From: Haberlea rhodopensis
Taxonomy: Eukaryota; Streptophyta; Magnoliopsida; Lamiales; Gesneriaceae
Assembly (NCBI GenBank): GCA_907163345.1
Contig: CAJQUN010001063.1
Location: forward strand, 51,134 to 115,133
Length of the DNA stretch: 64,000 nt
Reading direction: 5' to 3'
Shown: positions 1-10,931 of the stretch, one piece after another
How the letters are laid out: the number at the start of each line of letters is the position of its first letter
How positions within the stretch are numbered: position 1 is the first letter of the stretch
Notes under the pieces: generated by a model
Databases searched by the model: none
Told to the model about the DNA's origin: nothing
Seen by the model: the letters and a program-made list of their open reading frames with translations, nothing else
Position numbers and translations under genes: made by a program

Positions 1-1075
1 AATAATGATCAAACTCCTTTATGAATTGTGGAACGGTCACAAACCTTCCTACAAATATTTGAAAGTGTGGGGGATGCTTGGCTAATGTAGATATAAGCAA
101 AATCAAAAGCAAGTGGTTATGTGTTTACCATTGGATGGACTGATGTATCGTGGAAATCTTCCAAGCAAATTTTGTATTGCTCGATCCACTATGGAATCAG
201 AATTCATAGCCTGTGATAAAGCGGAGAAAAGGTCGAAGGACTTTGAAGTTTCTTGGAAGATATTCCTTGCTGGGAAATATGTACATGCGATTAAGATACA
301 TTGTGATAGTCAATCTGCTATTGGAAAGTCACATAGTAGTATTTATAATGGTAAATCTAGACATATACGTCATAGTCATAACACCATTAAACAATTGATC
401 TCTATGACATTATTTACATTGACTACGTGAAGTCAAAGTAAAATATTATGAATCCGCTTACAAAAGGTTTGCCTAGATAATATACTTTATCGAGCGGAAT
501 GCGATTAAAACCCTATAATCAAAATCTCATAATGGATACCCAACCACATTGACTGGATATCCTAAGATCTAGGTTCAAAAGGGACAACTAAATTATGAGA
601 TGAAATTAACAAATTGTAGATTAATCTCCAAGACATTCCTATGATAAGGGGTGTTGCCTACAAAATGGTTACGATGATAGGAAAATGCCTTTAATGTTTT
701 ATAAGGCACATAAATAAATATGTTGGAATATAGAAGGATACTCTTATATGATATCACCTACGTAAGTGCGAATTGTAGTTGCTTCAAATATGGAAAGCAT
801 TTATCAAACCAAGCGTGGTCCAACGCTGAAATGGACACAACCATTAAAAACCAATGAATGTTAGAATTATTGTTGTGTGGGTTCATTTGTCTTGATTTAC
901 ATAAACACTAAATAGTTCAAGACTATAAGCTCACTGTTAATCAAGTAAATCCAATTGAATATTATTACTAAATGTTCAAGGTCGCAAGCTACCTATCCAG
1001 AGGCTATAACAATTCACTAAAAGCGCTCATTTGCATTGATGTATTAATTTAATTCATGTGGGTGATTGTTGGAAA
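1..1075 (+). mobile_element. 3' end of a Ty1/copia retrotransposon (RNase H end, 3' tail, start of LTR)
   Basis: Codons from about 113 to 480 resemble the end of copia RNase H: an ARSTMESEF-like block, then HCDSQSAIG and YNGKSRHIR, then a decayed DPLTKGL-type ending interrupted by stops. About 600 non-coding bases follow, then a polypurine tract (catgtgggtgat, 1055-1066) and an LTR start TGTTGGAAA at 1067 that soon diverges. The tail at about 480-1066 is recognisably the reverse complement of 32494-33100, so this fragment belongs to the same family as the element at 31911-35787. The 5' part lies outside the window. The element is dead. Confidence 0.85.
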
Positions 1076-1843
1076 AAGATGCGTTTGAAATAATATTAAG
1101 CATCAGAGACCAAACGAAAGAAATCCGTACATAGGGCATTTTGGAGACCGTGATCGATTGCGATATGCGAAAAAATGGGCACAAAAATTCCGCGTAGCAC
1201 GATCGGTCTCGGCTGGCAGAAGGGCCGATCGATTGCGTCTGTAAAAAAATTGGTTAAAGAGGGGGGAGGGGGTCGGATCAATGGCGCCCTGAGCAGATGC
1301 ATTGGTTGGGTGAGTCCCTTCATGATTAGATGCGTTTTTTTTATGAAATTGTGCTTCCAAATGGTGTTTTTTGGTGGCATATATTGATATAGTATAAATA
1401 TAACTCAGCCCTCTTGAATTACTGACTTGATTTTTGTATTAAACATCAGATTTAAAAAAACAAAATATGTGCATATTGTTCATCTTCTTCTCTTGTTCAA
1501 GTATAGTGCATTTAAAATTTTGTGATTTGTAGATTCGTGATTTGAAATGCTTCTATCATGAATCGTAGTTGTGATATCTTGAGAAACAAAATGCCGCTAA
1601 ACTGTGAGCATAATAGCTGTCAGTATCATTTCAGGGATAAATAGTAGAACTCTTGTCTCGACAATAAAAAAACATTTTTTTTACAGAATTTATTAGCTGG
1701 TATCAACCCACATTGCATCATTTTTTTTAGAATACATTGTATCATTTTTTTTCTGATCTCAATGTAAATGATTTTTTTTAACATAAGATAAATTAATTTT
1801 ATTTACATGACAAGACCTTGAATGAAATGTATGTAATTTAATG
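1076..1843. other. Intergenic, no gene recognised
   Basis: A GC-richer patch at about 1110-1310 contains ATCGATTGCG twice and open frames of up to 94 codons that match nothing I know. The remainder is AT-rich with T-runs. Confidence 0.5.
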
Positions 1844-2353
1844 TGTTAGGACCAAGCGCTTATCATTAAGATAAAAGCTATAACTAATAGCAAATGCACG
1901 ATTTTATTTTCTTATAGTGGCAGCATAAATTCTCGTACCAAGCTATATGTGGATATGAATGGATGCACACTATAAGTGCTAATGAGCCAAGCTGTTAAAC
2001 GAATAGACGATAGATGACCACACCTTCGTCCAGTAGTGCACAGAAGGATTTGGTGGGCAAACACAACCACAACAATCCCCCTAGAAAGTGCTTCCTTGGC
2101 GACTAGAACACATGAACTCGCTCTGATACCAATTGTTAGGATCAAGTGCTTACCACTATGCTAAAGACTATATCTGGTAGCAGATGCTCAACTTTATTTC
2201 TTTATAGTGACAGCGCAAAACCTTGTACGATATGTGGACTTGAGAGGTTGCACCATATAAGTGCCAATGGGCTAGACTTTTAAGCCAATAGATGACAGAA
2301 AACCGCACTTTTGTGCACGAGTACACAAAAGGACTTGCTGACCAAACGCAACA
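1844..2353 (-). mobile_element. TRIM (terminal-repeat retrotransposon in miniature), complete
   Basis: Two direct repeats, 1844-2074 (231 bp) and 2134-2353 (220 bp), both start TGTTAGGAnCAAG and end in CAACA. The 59-bp internal stretch carries, on the minus strand, TGGTATCAGAGC (2120-2131, the initiator-tRNA-Met primer site, two bases inside the LTR) and at its other end a polypurine tract AGGGGGAT next to the second LTR. The layout LTR-PBS-PPT-LTR with no coding room defines a TRIM. No 5-bp target duplication is visible (taatg versus ccagt), and the LTRs are clearly diverged, so the insertion is old. Confidence 0.85.
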
Positions 2354-2939
2354 CCAGTTGAATGGATAACAAAATAAAAGTTGGATACATCATGTAAATT
2401 GATAACCATATTCGAATTATATTTATGTATTAAAAATCAATATCTTATTTTTCAAATAATTATAGTCATCTTGGCGATTTTTTTCATAGCTTAGATTTTA
2501 TAATGTGAAGAATGCCTTTCATGTATTCTTTAGAGATATTTTTTAACTCCTATTTTTATATAAAAAGTATATTTTATGCATTTTAAGTAATATTACTAGA
2601 AACTTATCAGAATAGTTTCATTTAACCATATTATTTTCATCATCATCATTATATTATTAAATGAGTGAACTCTATATTAATGGTCCTTAATCTCTAAAAC
2701 ACCAAATTATGTTATTCAAATATTTTTCCCACAATAGTACTCTTGTTATTACGAAAAAAAACTTTATAATAGTAACCCTCAAACACAAAATCAAATACAA
2801 CTATATATATATATATATACTTATATATAATTATATATCATATTACAAAATTTATTATAAATTTATATTATATTTTAAACTTACTACATATACGCATACC
2901 TCATCTATTGATAAATTTTAGCTGTATTTATATATATAC

Positions 2940-2974
<35 letters not shown>

Positions 2975-3970
2975 ATAGTCATGAGAAAAAACCCAAAAAA
3001 CTAATCTTATTTTGAGTGCATCGTTCAATGGACGACCGACTAAATACTTTAAAAAAAACAAAATCTTTTCACATCCACTCCTCCAATTGGTGTGCATGTA
3101 TCCTTTTATGTTTCACGTAATTTAATGTTAGTTACTTATTATCATATAATAACAGAAAATAAAACGTCTTATTTCTCCTAAACGATTATTATCACAAGAA
3201 AAAACAACACATAGTTGCCCTTAAAAAAAATTATGTTATTGTTTTTCGTCATATAAGCAAAAATTCTAAATTGGCCATTCGTCAAGGGACAAACTCTGTG
3301 ATATTAGAATTATCTGTTTTTTAAATAATAAAAAACTATATTTTTAAGGGGTAAAAGTCGATTGCTTAACTCGTTTTATCAGTTAAGTCTCTTCATTGAT
3401 CGATATACCGGTCGTCCATATATATTTCTTAACGAGTTAAAATCACGCTCATTTGGGTAGTCTTTCATTTCACATAATTTTCTGGAGCTTCATTAATCCT
3501 TTTACTATAAATGTGCTAAATATCTTTCGCACACTGCGAGATTAGAACATGAGTATCTTCAAAGTGGATGCAAGCTCTTACCAGCTGAGTTAGACCCATA
3601 CACTCTATTCGATCTTAAGAGAGATCATACAGAGTGATCACACACTAATTCGATCTATGGGGTTGCTGTGTATACTTTTAAGGATGCAAGCAAGTCAAAG
3701 AATTCGAATTTTTGATAACACATTCGAGTTAGTCCAAAATTACTTGAAATAAAAGATCATGACTTTCAAACTTAAATTTTAATGAAATCAACAATAACAA
3801 TTAATATATATATTTCCAGCCGTAGCATTCAAATAATATGATTTAAGTAGTAAACTGTTTGTTGTCGTGTAGTGGCTGTAATTTCACGAAAAGGACGAGG
3901 CCAAAACCGACAACTGATGAACACATACGTGATGGCAGAGAAAAATATCAAGAATTAAAACAAATACCAG
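2354..3970. other. Intergenic AT-rich DNA with TA microsatellites
   Basis: TA runs lie at 2802-2819 and 2926-2975. No coding homology was recognised on either strand. Confidence 0.6.
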
Positions 3971-4061
3971 TTTGTATTAGGGTTTTTTAACTTTTTACTC
4001 GAAAAAAAAAATTTATTTAATAAAATAATCGTTTTTTGTTTTATTATTAAAGTAACTTAAA

Positions 4062-4328
4062 TCGTCATGTCAGATGGCGACTTCCGAATGAATTCTTAAA
4101 AAAATATTATTTTCTGATGTCGCCATCTGACATGGCTACATCTTTTAAAAAATAAATTTTTTTGATGTCGCCATTAGGATGTCGACATTATATTAAAAAA
4201 TTATTTTTTTCGCCGGTATCGTTATATAACGACATAAGTTAATTTTGTTTTTAAATATTGTCGCCATCTGAGATGGCGACAAATAAAAAAAATATTTTTT
4301 ATTTAATGTCGCCATTTTAGATGGCGAC
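4062..4328. repeat. Left subterminal palindromes of the MULE
   Basis: Copies of a 21-bp perfect-palindrome type motif (GTCGCCATCT, one base, then its complement) occur at about 4062-4081, 4119-4139, 4167-4186 (decayed), 4260-4280 and 4308-4328, separated by A/T-rich spacers. The same motif is arrayed at the right end. Repeated subterminal motifs are commonly transposase-binding sites; that role is inferred here. Confidence 0.85.
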
Positions 4329-4559
4329 AATAATCAATTACTTTGTCTATAAAACTGAACAAAATGTTACTCATTTTGAAATATAAAGCAAAATCTCTTC
4401 GGCTTTCGAACAAATTCTCTTCAGAATTCGTGAAAATTCAAATTCTCTTCAGAATTCATGAATATTTTCTCTGCAGGTATGTTGTTATACAAATAATTAA
4501 ATTTAATAATATTATATATACTGTACTAATTTATAAAATTTGTGTATATGTTTTAAGGT

Positions 4560-6590
4560 ATGTCAATTAAAGTTTTGTTGTATTGGGGATGCGATATATT
4601 ACAAGATTCAGAATCTGTTAGATATGATCGTGGTCCGTCGAAAGGCATGACAATATCTCGCACTATTAATTATTTGCAGTTAGTGAACGACGTATTTGAT
4701 ATTACTGGCATCGACCGTAACCAGTTCATTCTGAAAATATATTGTAAATATATATTTAGTGATTTTTCTGGGATAAAACAAACAATTTTTCCCGTTGACA
4801 GTGATTACAATTTAGCATGGGTATTGGATTCTGAACAAAATTATAGTTGTTTGGAGATGTATATACAAACAGAACGGAGAGATTATGATTTTATTATAGA
4901 AATGCCAACAAGTGGTAGTGGTCCATTTGTAGTAGATACAGAAAGACCAACTACCTCTAGGATTCAAGATGATGCTCCTATAGTTGCTGACAATATTGTT
5001 CCCGAGCCACTAGCAGACAGTTTTGTGGATTTTGGAGATGATTTTCAGACTGAACCGGAGGGAATTCCATCTGAGGATGAGTCTGATGACGATGAGGTTG
5101 ATATTGAAGAAGTGTCAGATAATGTACCAGACACAACCACAACAAATACTCATGTCCTTTATCCAACAATTCCATTCTTCTCAATGACACATCCCGAAGT
5201 ATTTGGAGACTCATTAGACATTCCAACAGGTAGATGGGGGAGTTATTACGACTACTCCAAAGGGGATATCCATCTAGATATGGTTTTAAAAAATAAAGCT
5301 CATTTGCAGGCAGCTGTAAAGGATTACTCTGTACGTGTTGCGAAACGGGAGTACCGCGTTGTCAAGAGTACAAAAACATTGTGGAAAGTTGTGTGCAAAC
5401 ACAGTACAGAAGATATGCCTTGTAGATGGTACCTGCGGACCTCGTTGAAGAAAAAAGTTGGTTTATTCAAAATAAACAAGTATGGAGGTTCTCACACTTG
5501 TTTTTTGAGTGAGCTGTCGGTCGATCATGCAAATTTGGAAAAAAACATGATTGCTAGCTTGTTAGTGGGAATTGTTCGGCGTGATCCAGCTTAAGAAATA
5601 AAGTATGTAATTCAAACAGTGAAAGATAAATATGGATTTGAGATCTCATATGCAAAATGATGGTTTAGTTTACGACGTGCTGTTGAGAATGTGTACGGAA
5701 CATGGGAGAGCTCCGTGAGGAAATTGCCTTACTATATGGGAGCTTTGGAAAAATGGAATCCCGGCACAGTCGTTGAGTGGGCTCACCTTGAAAATGCCAG
5801 ATCAGTAGAAAAGACTTTGAATTACGTGTTCTGGGCCTTCCATCCATGTGTACAAGGATTTCAACATTGCCGCCGGGTAATAAGTGTGGATGGAACACAT
5901 CTGTATACGAAATATCAACATAAGATGTTGATTGCCGTGGCAATGGACGCGAATAATCAAATCTTACCTTTGGCATTTGCAAGTGTTGACGAAGAAAACT
6001 TTGTGTCATAGAGATGGTTTTTGGAGATGATTAGCAAGCATATTGTGAGAAGATCTGAGGGTGGTTTATGTTTGATTTCTGACCGTCATCCAGGCCTCAT
6101 TGCTGCAGCCGATTGTATTCCTGACTTCAAATCACCCCTTGGAGTACATCGATTTTGTTTGAGACATGTTTGTGCAAACTTTAATAGTCGCTTCAAATCC
6201 GTTCATTTGAAAGACTTTTGTTGGAGAGCGGGATCAGAAAATCAGGTCAGAAAATTTGATCGCACAATGGAAGAGATTAAACTTATAGAACCAAGGGCTT
6301 TTGATTACTTGAGTCGTATTGATAAGTGTCAATGGTCGCTTGCTCATGACGGAGGCTGGCGTTGTGGTATCATGATCACAAATATGTCAGAATGCATAAA
6401 TGGAGTTATGAAAGGTGCTCGTCGACTTCCAATCACCGCCATTGTGCAATTAACTTTTGATCGTTGTGTGATATATTTTTTCAAACGGCTTAAGAAGACA
6501 GAGCGAATGGATGTCAAGTTCAATCTTACCACACCTATATATACCATAAAATCCAATAACGTGCAACAAATTAACAACACGTATATCTAA
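4560..6590 (+). pseudogene. MuDR/MULE-type transposase, broken
   Basis: One reading frame runs across the region but is cut by TAA (5592-5594), TGA (5658-5660) and TAG (6009-6011). The N-terminal half has an acidic linker, then a Mutator DNA-binding domain with a Cys/His pattern (about 5280-5580: VVCKHS, PCRWYLR, GSHTC). The second half is the MULE catalytic domain: VDGTHL with the first Asp at 5889-5891, SDRHPG with the second Asp at 6081-6083, then a QWSLAHDGG-like block and NMSECINGVMKGAR. Similarity fades after about 6510 and the usual C-terminal SWIM zinc finger is absent. The frame probably joins foreign sequence there. It was likely an autonomous transposase before decay. Confidence 0.88.
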
Positions 6591-6737
6591 TGGACACATA
6601 TCCCAAAAATAGCTATCTGAGTTTCTTACACGAAGTATACTATCCATATCAACTCCCCATACATCTTCAGATCGATGTGAAGACTGCAACGACAAAAGAT
6701 GTGTGTCAACCGGGCCTCGTTGTCTCATTTGATCCAT
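6510..6737 (-). pseudogene. Plant mobile domain (PMD) protein fragment inside the MULE
   Basis: Read on the minus strand from ATG at 6737, the product contains RGPVDTHLLSLQ, HRSEDVW and GFYGIYRCGKIELD. These blocks are typical of the N-terminal part of PMD (aminotransferase-like) proteins related to Arabidopsis MAIN/MAIL1. A tttcag acceptor directly precedes the ATG, so an upstream exon is possible. The match ends around 6510-6530, where the convergent transposase frame also ends, and most of the PMD is missing. PMD genes are known to travel with Mutator and gypsy elements. The residues below about 6510 are only the antisense of the transposase. Confidence 0.7.
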
Positions 6738-7149
6738 CCTGAAATATAATACAAAAATTAACAACATTAATCTCAACATTACAAAAACCCACCGCAGCCG
6801 CCCACAACCGCCGCCCACCACCGGCCGCCTCCGCCACCGGCCGACGCCGGCCACCTCCGCCCTCCAAAGCCAACTTGAATTTAATTATTCACATCATCAA
6901 AATATACACCAACAAATAATATACTCCTAATAAATATATCTAAATCATAATTTATCTACAATACACAAATAACAAAATAAAAAAGCTTACCTTAAATATT
7001 ATGGAAAAAAATAGCTTGATTTTTGCAAGAGATTCGATTTTCGTAGCTTGTTGTTGCGGATGGAAGAAAAAAACTGAGAGCTGTGGACGAAATAAAATGA
7101 GATTCAGAATTAGAATGCGAGTGAGGCGGCTAGGGTTAATAACACTGTT

Positions 7150-7411
7150 GTCGCCATCTCAGATGGCGACATCAATAAATTAAATTGATGTCGCCAACTG
7201 AGATGGCGACACCAAGAAATTAATTTGGTTGTCGCCATCTCAGATGGCGACATCGATAAATTATATGGATGTCGCCAACTGAGATGGCGACACCAATGAA
7301 TTACATTGATGTCGCCAACTCAGATGGCGACATCAAATTTTTTTTTTTTTTTATTAAAAGTCGCCATGTAAGATGGCGACTTCAATTGAAGTCGCCATCT
7401 GACATGGTGAC
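7150..7411. repeat. Right subterminal array of seven palindromes
   Basis: Seven 21-bp units start at 7150, 7190, 7231, 7271, 7311, 7360 and 7391. Units 1-5 are spaced 40-41 bp. Each is GTCGCCA(t/a)CT, a central base, then AGATGGCGAC or a near match. The 19-20-bp spacers are themselves partly palindromic (ATCAAT...ATTGAT, ACCAA...TTGGT), so arms nest within arms. The array belongs to the MULE and mirrors its left end. Confidence 0.92.
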
Positions 7412-7504
7412 TTAGGTTAGTTTGATAATAAAAAAAAAAATTCGATTAAATTGTTAAATCATTTTCAAAAATCGATTATTTTATTAAAAAATCCGTTTGT
7501 ATTA

Positions 7505-9480
7505 CGTTACACTTAAAAGACTTTTATAGACTTTTTTTTAAAAAAAAAGGCTTTTATAGCAGCAAATGTCGGAGTCAAAAGTAATTTTCTCATTTTAGTT
7601 AAGTTTTTAAGTTAGTTTTTTAAAAATCCTAAAATACCTTCTAAATATGATAAATATTTAATTGTAGTTCTAGAAATGGATCGGATCGATGGTTGAACCG
7701 AAAAATCCATGAACCGGTTGTTTGTTGACCCGTAAAAACCCAAATAAACCATTGATTCTTTATTGCAAACCAATTGTTAAAAATCCGTTGGGCTATTTCC
7801 TACTACAATTTTTCGTATAAATTGTAATATTGACAAATAATTTAATATAGTAATATTTATTATTTTATTATAAAGCAGGCAGATAACTATAAATATTTTA
7901 AGAATAGATTTTCATCCGGTTAATTTTCCGCCCATATATTTTAATTTTTAGTTCCTACCATAATTGTAATATTCAAATAATTTGTTTAATTAAAAGACTC
8001 AGACCAATTTTTCATTCGATTTAACTATTGAATATATCCGATTTATAAAACTATAGAAAGCCGTATGATAGGTGGTAACTATCTTGTACTGTTCGGGGAG
8101 TTAGAGGGAAAGAGAACTCCCAAGCCAAGGCATGATCTATTCTATTATCTAATTCTTGACTCATATACGATTCTGTTCTACATATTAAAATATTATTTTA
8201 ATGTATTTAAGGTTGGTGGTTACTTAAATAAGAAATAAGGGTATTGTAGAAGTTTAAAAAGTAAACTTTTTACAAACTTGATTAAAAGGGTAAAATTGGA
8301 AATTTAGAATCAAAAGGCTACACTTAAATAGATAATAAATGGAAGGGAAAAAACAGTGCGAAGTAGGTGCAGGATAGGATAACTTTGTGGAGGGTTAGGG
8401 CACCCTTACACGGATCTAATGTGGCAATTATATGGATAATTGATTGAATTGTAAATGTACACACTTTTTAATTTAGAAATTGCATTTGTAATGTTATATG
8501 GCATTGCAAGTACAATTTTTTTTCATTTTTGTTTTTGTTTTTTTAGTTTGAAAAAATTTATAAATATAAAATTTATTATTATATTATGTACGTGTATATA
8601 TATATATATATATATATATCTTTTTATGTTTTTTATAATTATAATTTAAATATTATATTATATAAGAATAATATTTATAATTCAAATATAAATAATAAAT
8701 ATTATTATTATATAAATAATTTATTAAAATTTATTATATATATTGTACAAGTATTATTGTTATATAACTATTATATATAAATATAATATTTTATATTTAA
8801 CGTGTAAATAATATAAATTTTATTATTAAATTATATATATTATATATAAATAAAAGGATTCGTAATAGATTAAAATCATCAACTACAAGTGGATTTAGTT
8901 GAAGAGATTTGGAACAGATTTGGAGGAGAGGAAAATGATGATTAATGTAGTATTACTATTGCCTACCAATTTTCTATTTTTTTTTGGTTTCAATTATCTA
9001 TTTTTTTATTTTATATTATTGCCGATTAACAGTTTTAACTATTATCTTTCATTTTTTGTTATTAATAATTAAAATTAAATTTAATTTAAAAACATCACAA
9101 AAAAATGATTGATAGTATATTAAATAATAATATGAATATAATTTTTAAATTTTATAATATTTTATGATTTTTGGATAACTTGAACTAAATTTAAAAAAAA
9201 AAATCAAGTTAAGAAAGTTATATTATAAATAAATCTAAAATATTTGAATATTTATTTTAAATATGAGTAGAATATATTAAAATATGAATAAAATATAATA
9301 AAATATTGAGCGGGTCTTATTAATTTAAATTGAAGTGGATTGTAGGGATAAAAATAATTTGAAATTGTTGAATGAAGTAATTATAAAAGTTATGGATGTG
9401 ACAGTCGACCCACTTTTAAAATTGATTTATAATTACAGACCGCCTTACCCTTCATTGTTTGTTTCTTTACTTTTCCTCTC
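7505..9480. other. Intergenic AT-rich DNA
   Basis: The stretch is strongly AT-rich with a TA run at 8594-8619 and long A/T homopolymers. A patch near 7670-7760 has GGTTGAACCG/AACCGGTT words like those of plant MITEs, but no ends could be set. No gene is seen. Confidence 0.6.
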
Positions 9481-10931
9481 AGGCATATTCACTGTTTTCT
9501 GGGGTTAATAAGATGTTAATACCAGTATATCAGACACTTGATTTTGAATAAATGTCTTCGAATATCTCAATTAAGGATTTAGTGGGCGAGAAGAAGAACC
9601 TGATGCCCCTTTTGAGGTGTGAGTGGGTGGTTCTGTTTCCTCTTCTTACTCATACGCATATACATACAATCACTATCTGTATATCTCACTTTCTCTCTCT
9701 TCTTTTTTTCTTTGCTATCACATTCAGTGTTGTGTTTTCTATCTACTCTTTAGGCCTCTATGATTGTTAAAAATAACTCTATTTTTTCTGCCTCGTTACG
9801 CTCCTAGCTAAAACAGCTTCTAACAGGTCTGCGGATGGGTGTCTTCTTCCTTCTTAAGCCAGTTTTTAAGGGGATTTGTTGAAATCCCTTTGCTTTTCCT
9901 TGCTGGGTCTTTTCTTTATTTGCGATCTTTTTCAGATTTTTTTGGCATTTTCCTTTCTTCTTGGCTTTTGGTGGTAATTGTTTCACCTGGGTTACAAGCT
10001 TTTTTTAAAAAACTTTCTGCTGGATTGAAGTCTGTGTTATTGTGATGTGTTACGATCTACAATCATTGGTTGAATCGTGGTGTGGTTCGGTTGTCTTCGA
10101 GGAAGGATTTGATCCATTAGTTTCTCCGCAACCAAAGCACAATCAAATCTGGTCCCTGTGCATTCTAAAATTTTCTGTTCGTGTCTACTGTTCACCCAGA
10201 CTTACCAAAGATTTGGATTTGGGACCTAGGTTTTTTTCCATTTTATCCTGTTTTTTTTCCCATCATAGAATATCTTCAACGGATGACTTTGATTTCGAGC
10301 TGGGTTTATACTCTATTTCATGTGAACAAGCACAAAAGTTTCTTGGGTCAACTTGATTTTGTTTTCTTGGATTTACAATTTGAATTGCGTGAATGCTTAG
10401 TGGTTCCCATATTGAAAAGCTTCAGCCAAATTTATGAACTTGGTCTTAGTTTTACCCACATAAAATAACGTTTGATCAGGGTTTGATCATTGCTTGTATC
10501 TTTCTTTCTCTGCCAAAATTTGGTCATTTTCTTGCTAAATCAGGCTGTCTCAAAGAGCTTAGATGATTTAATCTATTGGAATTCTTCAAAAACCCTCTCT
10601 CTGACCGCATAAAATAACACTGTTGAGGGGTCCATAATATACTATATTTGCAGTCCAAACTCTCTCTCTACCTGTTTTCAGCCATCAAACTTCTTGATCT
10701 TATGCAAAAATCGATTATTTTCAGGGCGGAAGGATTGATGGTTGAAAAAAAGGCACAATAATTGAAGTTGTTTGATTTCCGGTGGCGGAGGCGGCAGTGG
10801 TGGACCTTGTCGAGATAGGCCTTAGGCTACTGTTATGCTGAAAGCTAAGTATAAGAAAATAAGAGGAGAAATAACAAATTCTTGTGTCTGTTGGCTACAC
10901 AGCACAGGAAGAAAGAAAAGGGTATCAGCAG
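9480..10931 (+). promoter_or_regulatory. Upstream and probable 5' leader region of the HAP8-like gene
   Basis: This pyrimidine-rich, less AT-rich stretch precedes the first coding exon and probably holds promoter, 5' UTR and perhaps a leader intron. A short frame starting at ATG 9552 reaches a possible donor (GAG/GTGTGAG, about 9617) and could be an upstream exon or uORF. Other open frames (9839-10045, 10042-10468) have no recognised similarity. Transcript data are needed to place the start. Confidence 0.4.

Larger units (their letters stand above)
3980..7495 (+). mobile_element. Mutator-like element (MULE) with 9-bp target duplication
   Basis: The element is flanked by a perfect 9-bp repeat TTTGTATTA (3971-3979 and 7496-7504), the size typical of Mutator insertions. 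The ends are imperfect inverted repeats: GGGTTTTTTAA on the left against CGGATTTTTTAA read inward from the right. They share TTTAATAAAATAATCG further in and then the same palindromic motif. Inside are a transposase frame broken by three stops (4560-6590) and, on the other strand, a plant-mobile-domain fragment (about 6510-6737). The mutations suggest it can no longer move itself. Confidence 0.93.

Noticed and set aside
6450..6854. Treating the whole 134-codon minus-strand frame as a PMD protein
   Set aside because: Residues below about 6510 are the antisense of the transposase, and the upstream Arg/Gly-rich part comes from the GC-rich patch. Only the central part resembles PMD proteins.
7150..7411. 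Regular 21-bp repeats with ~20-bp spacers that look superficially like a CRISPR array
   Set aside because: The genome is a plant's, the spacers resemble one another and are palindromic, and the array lies inside a transposon with target duplications.
9839..10468. Overlapping open frames before the HAP8-like gene
   Set aside because: No similarity recognised; they lie in a pyrimidine-rich region more likely to be leader or intron.
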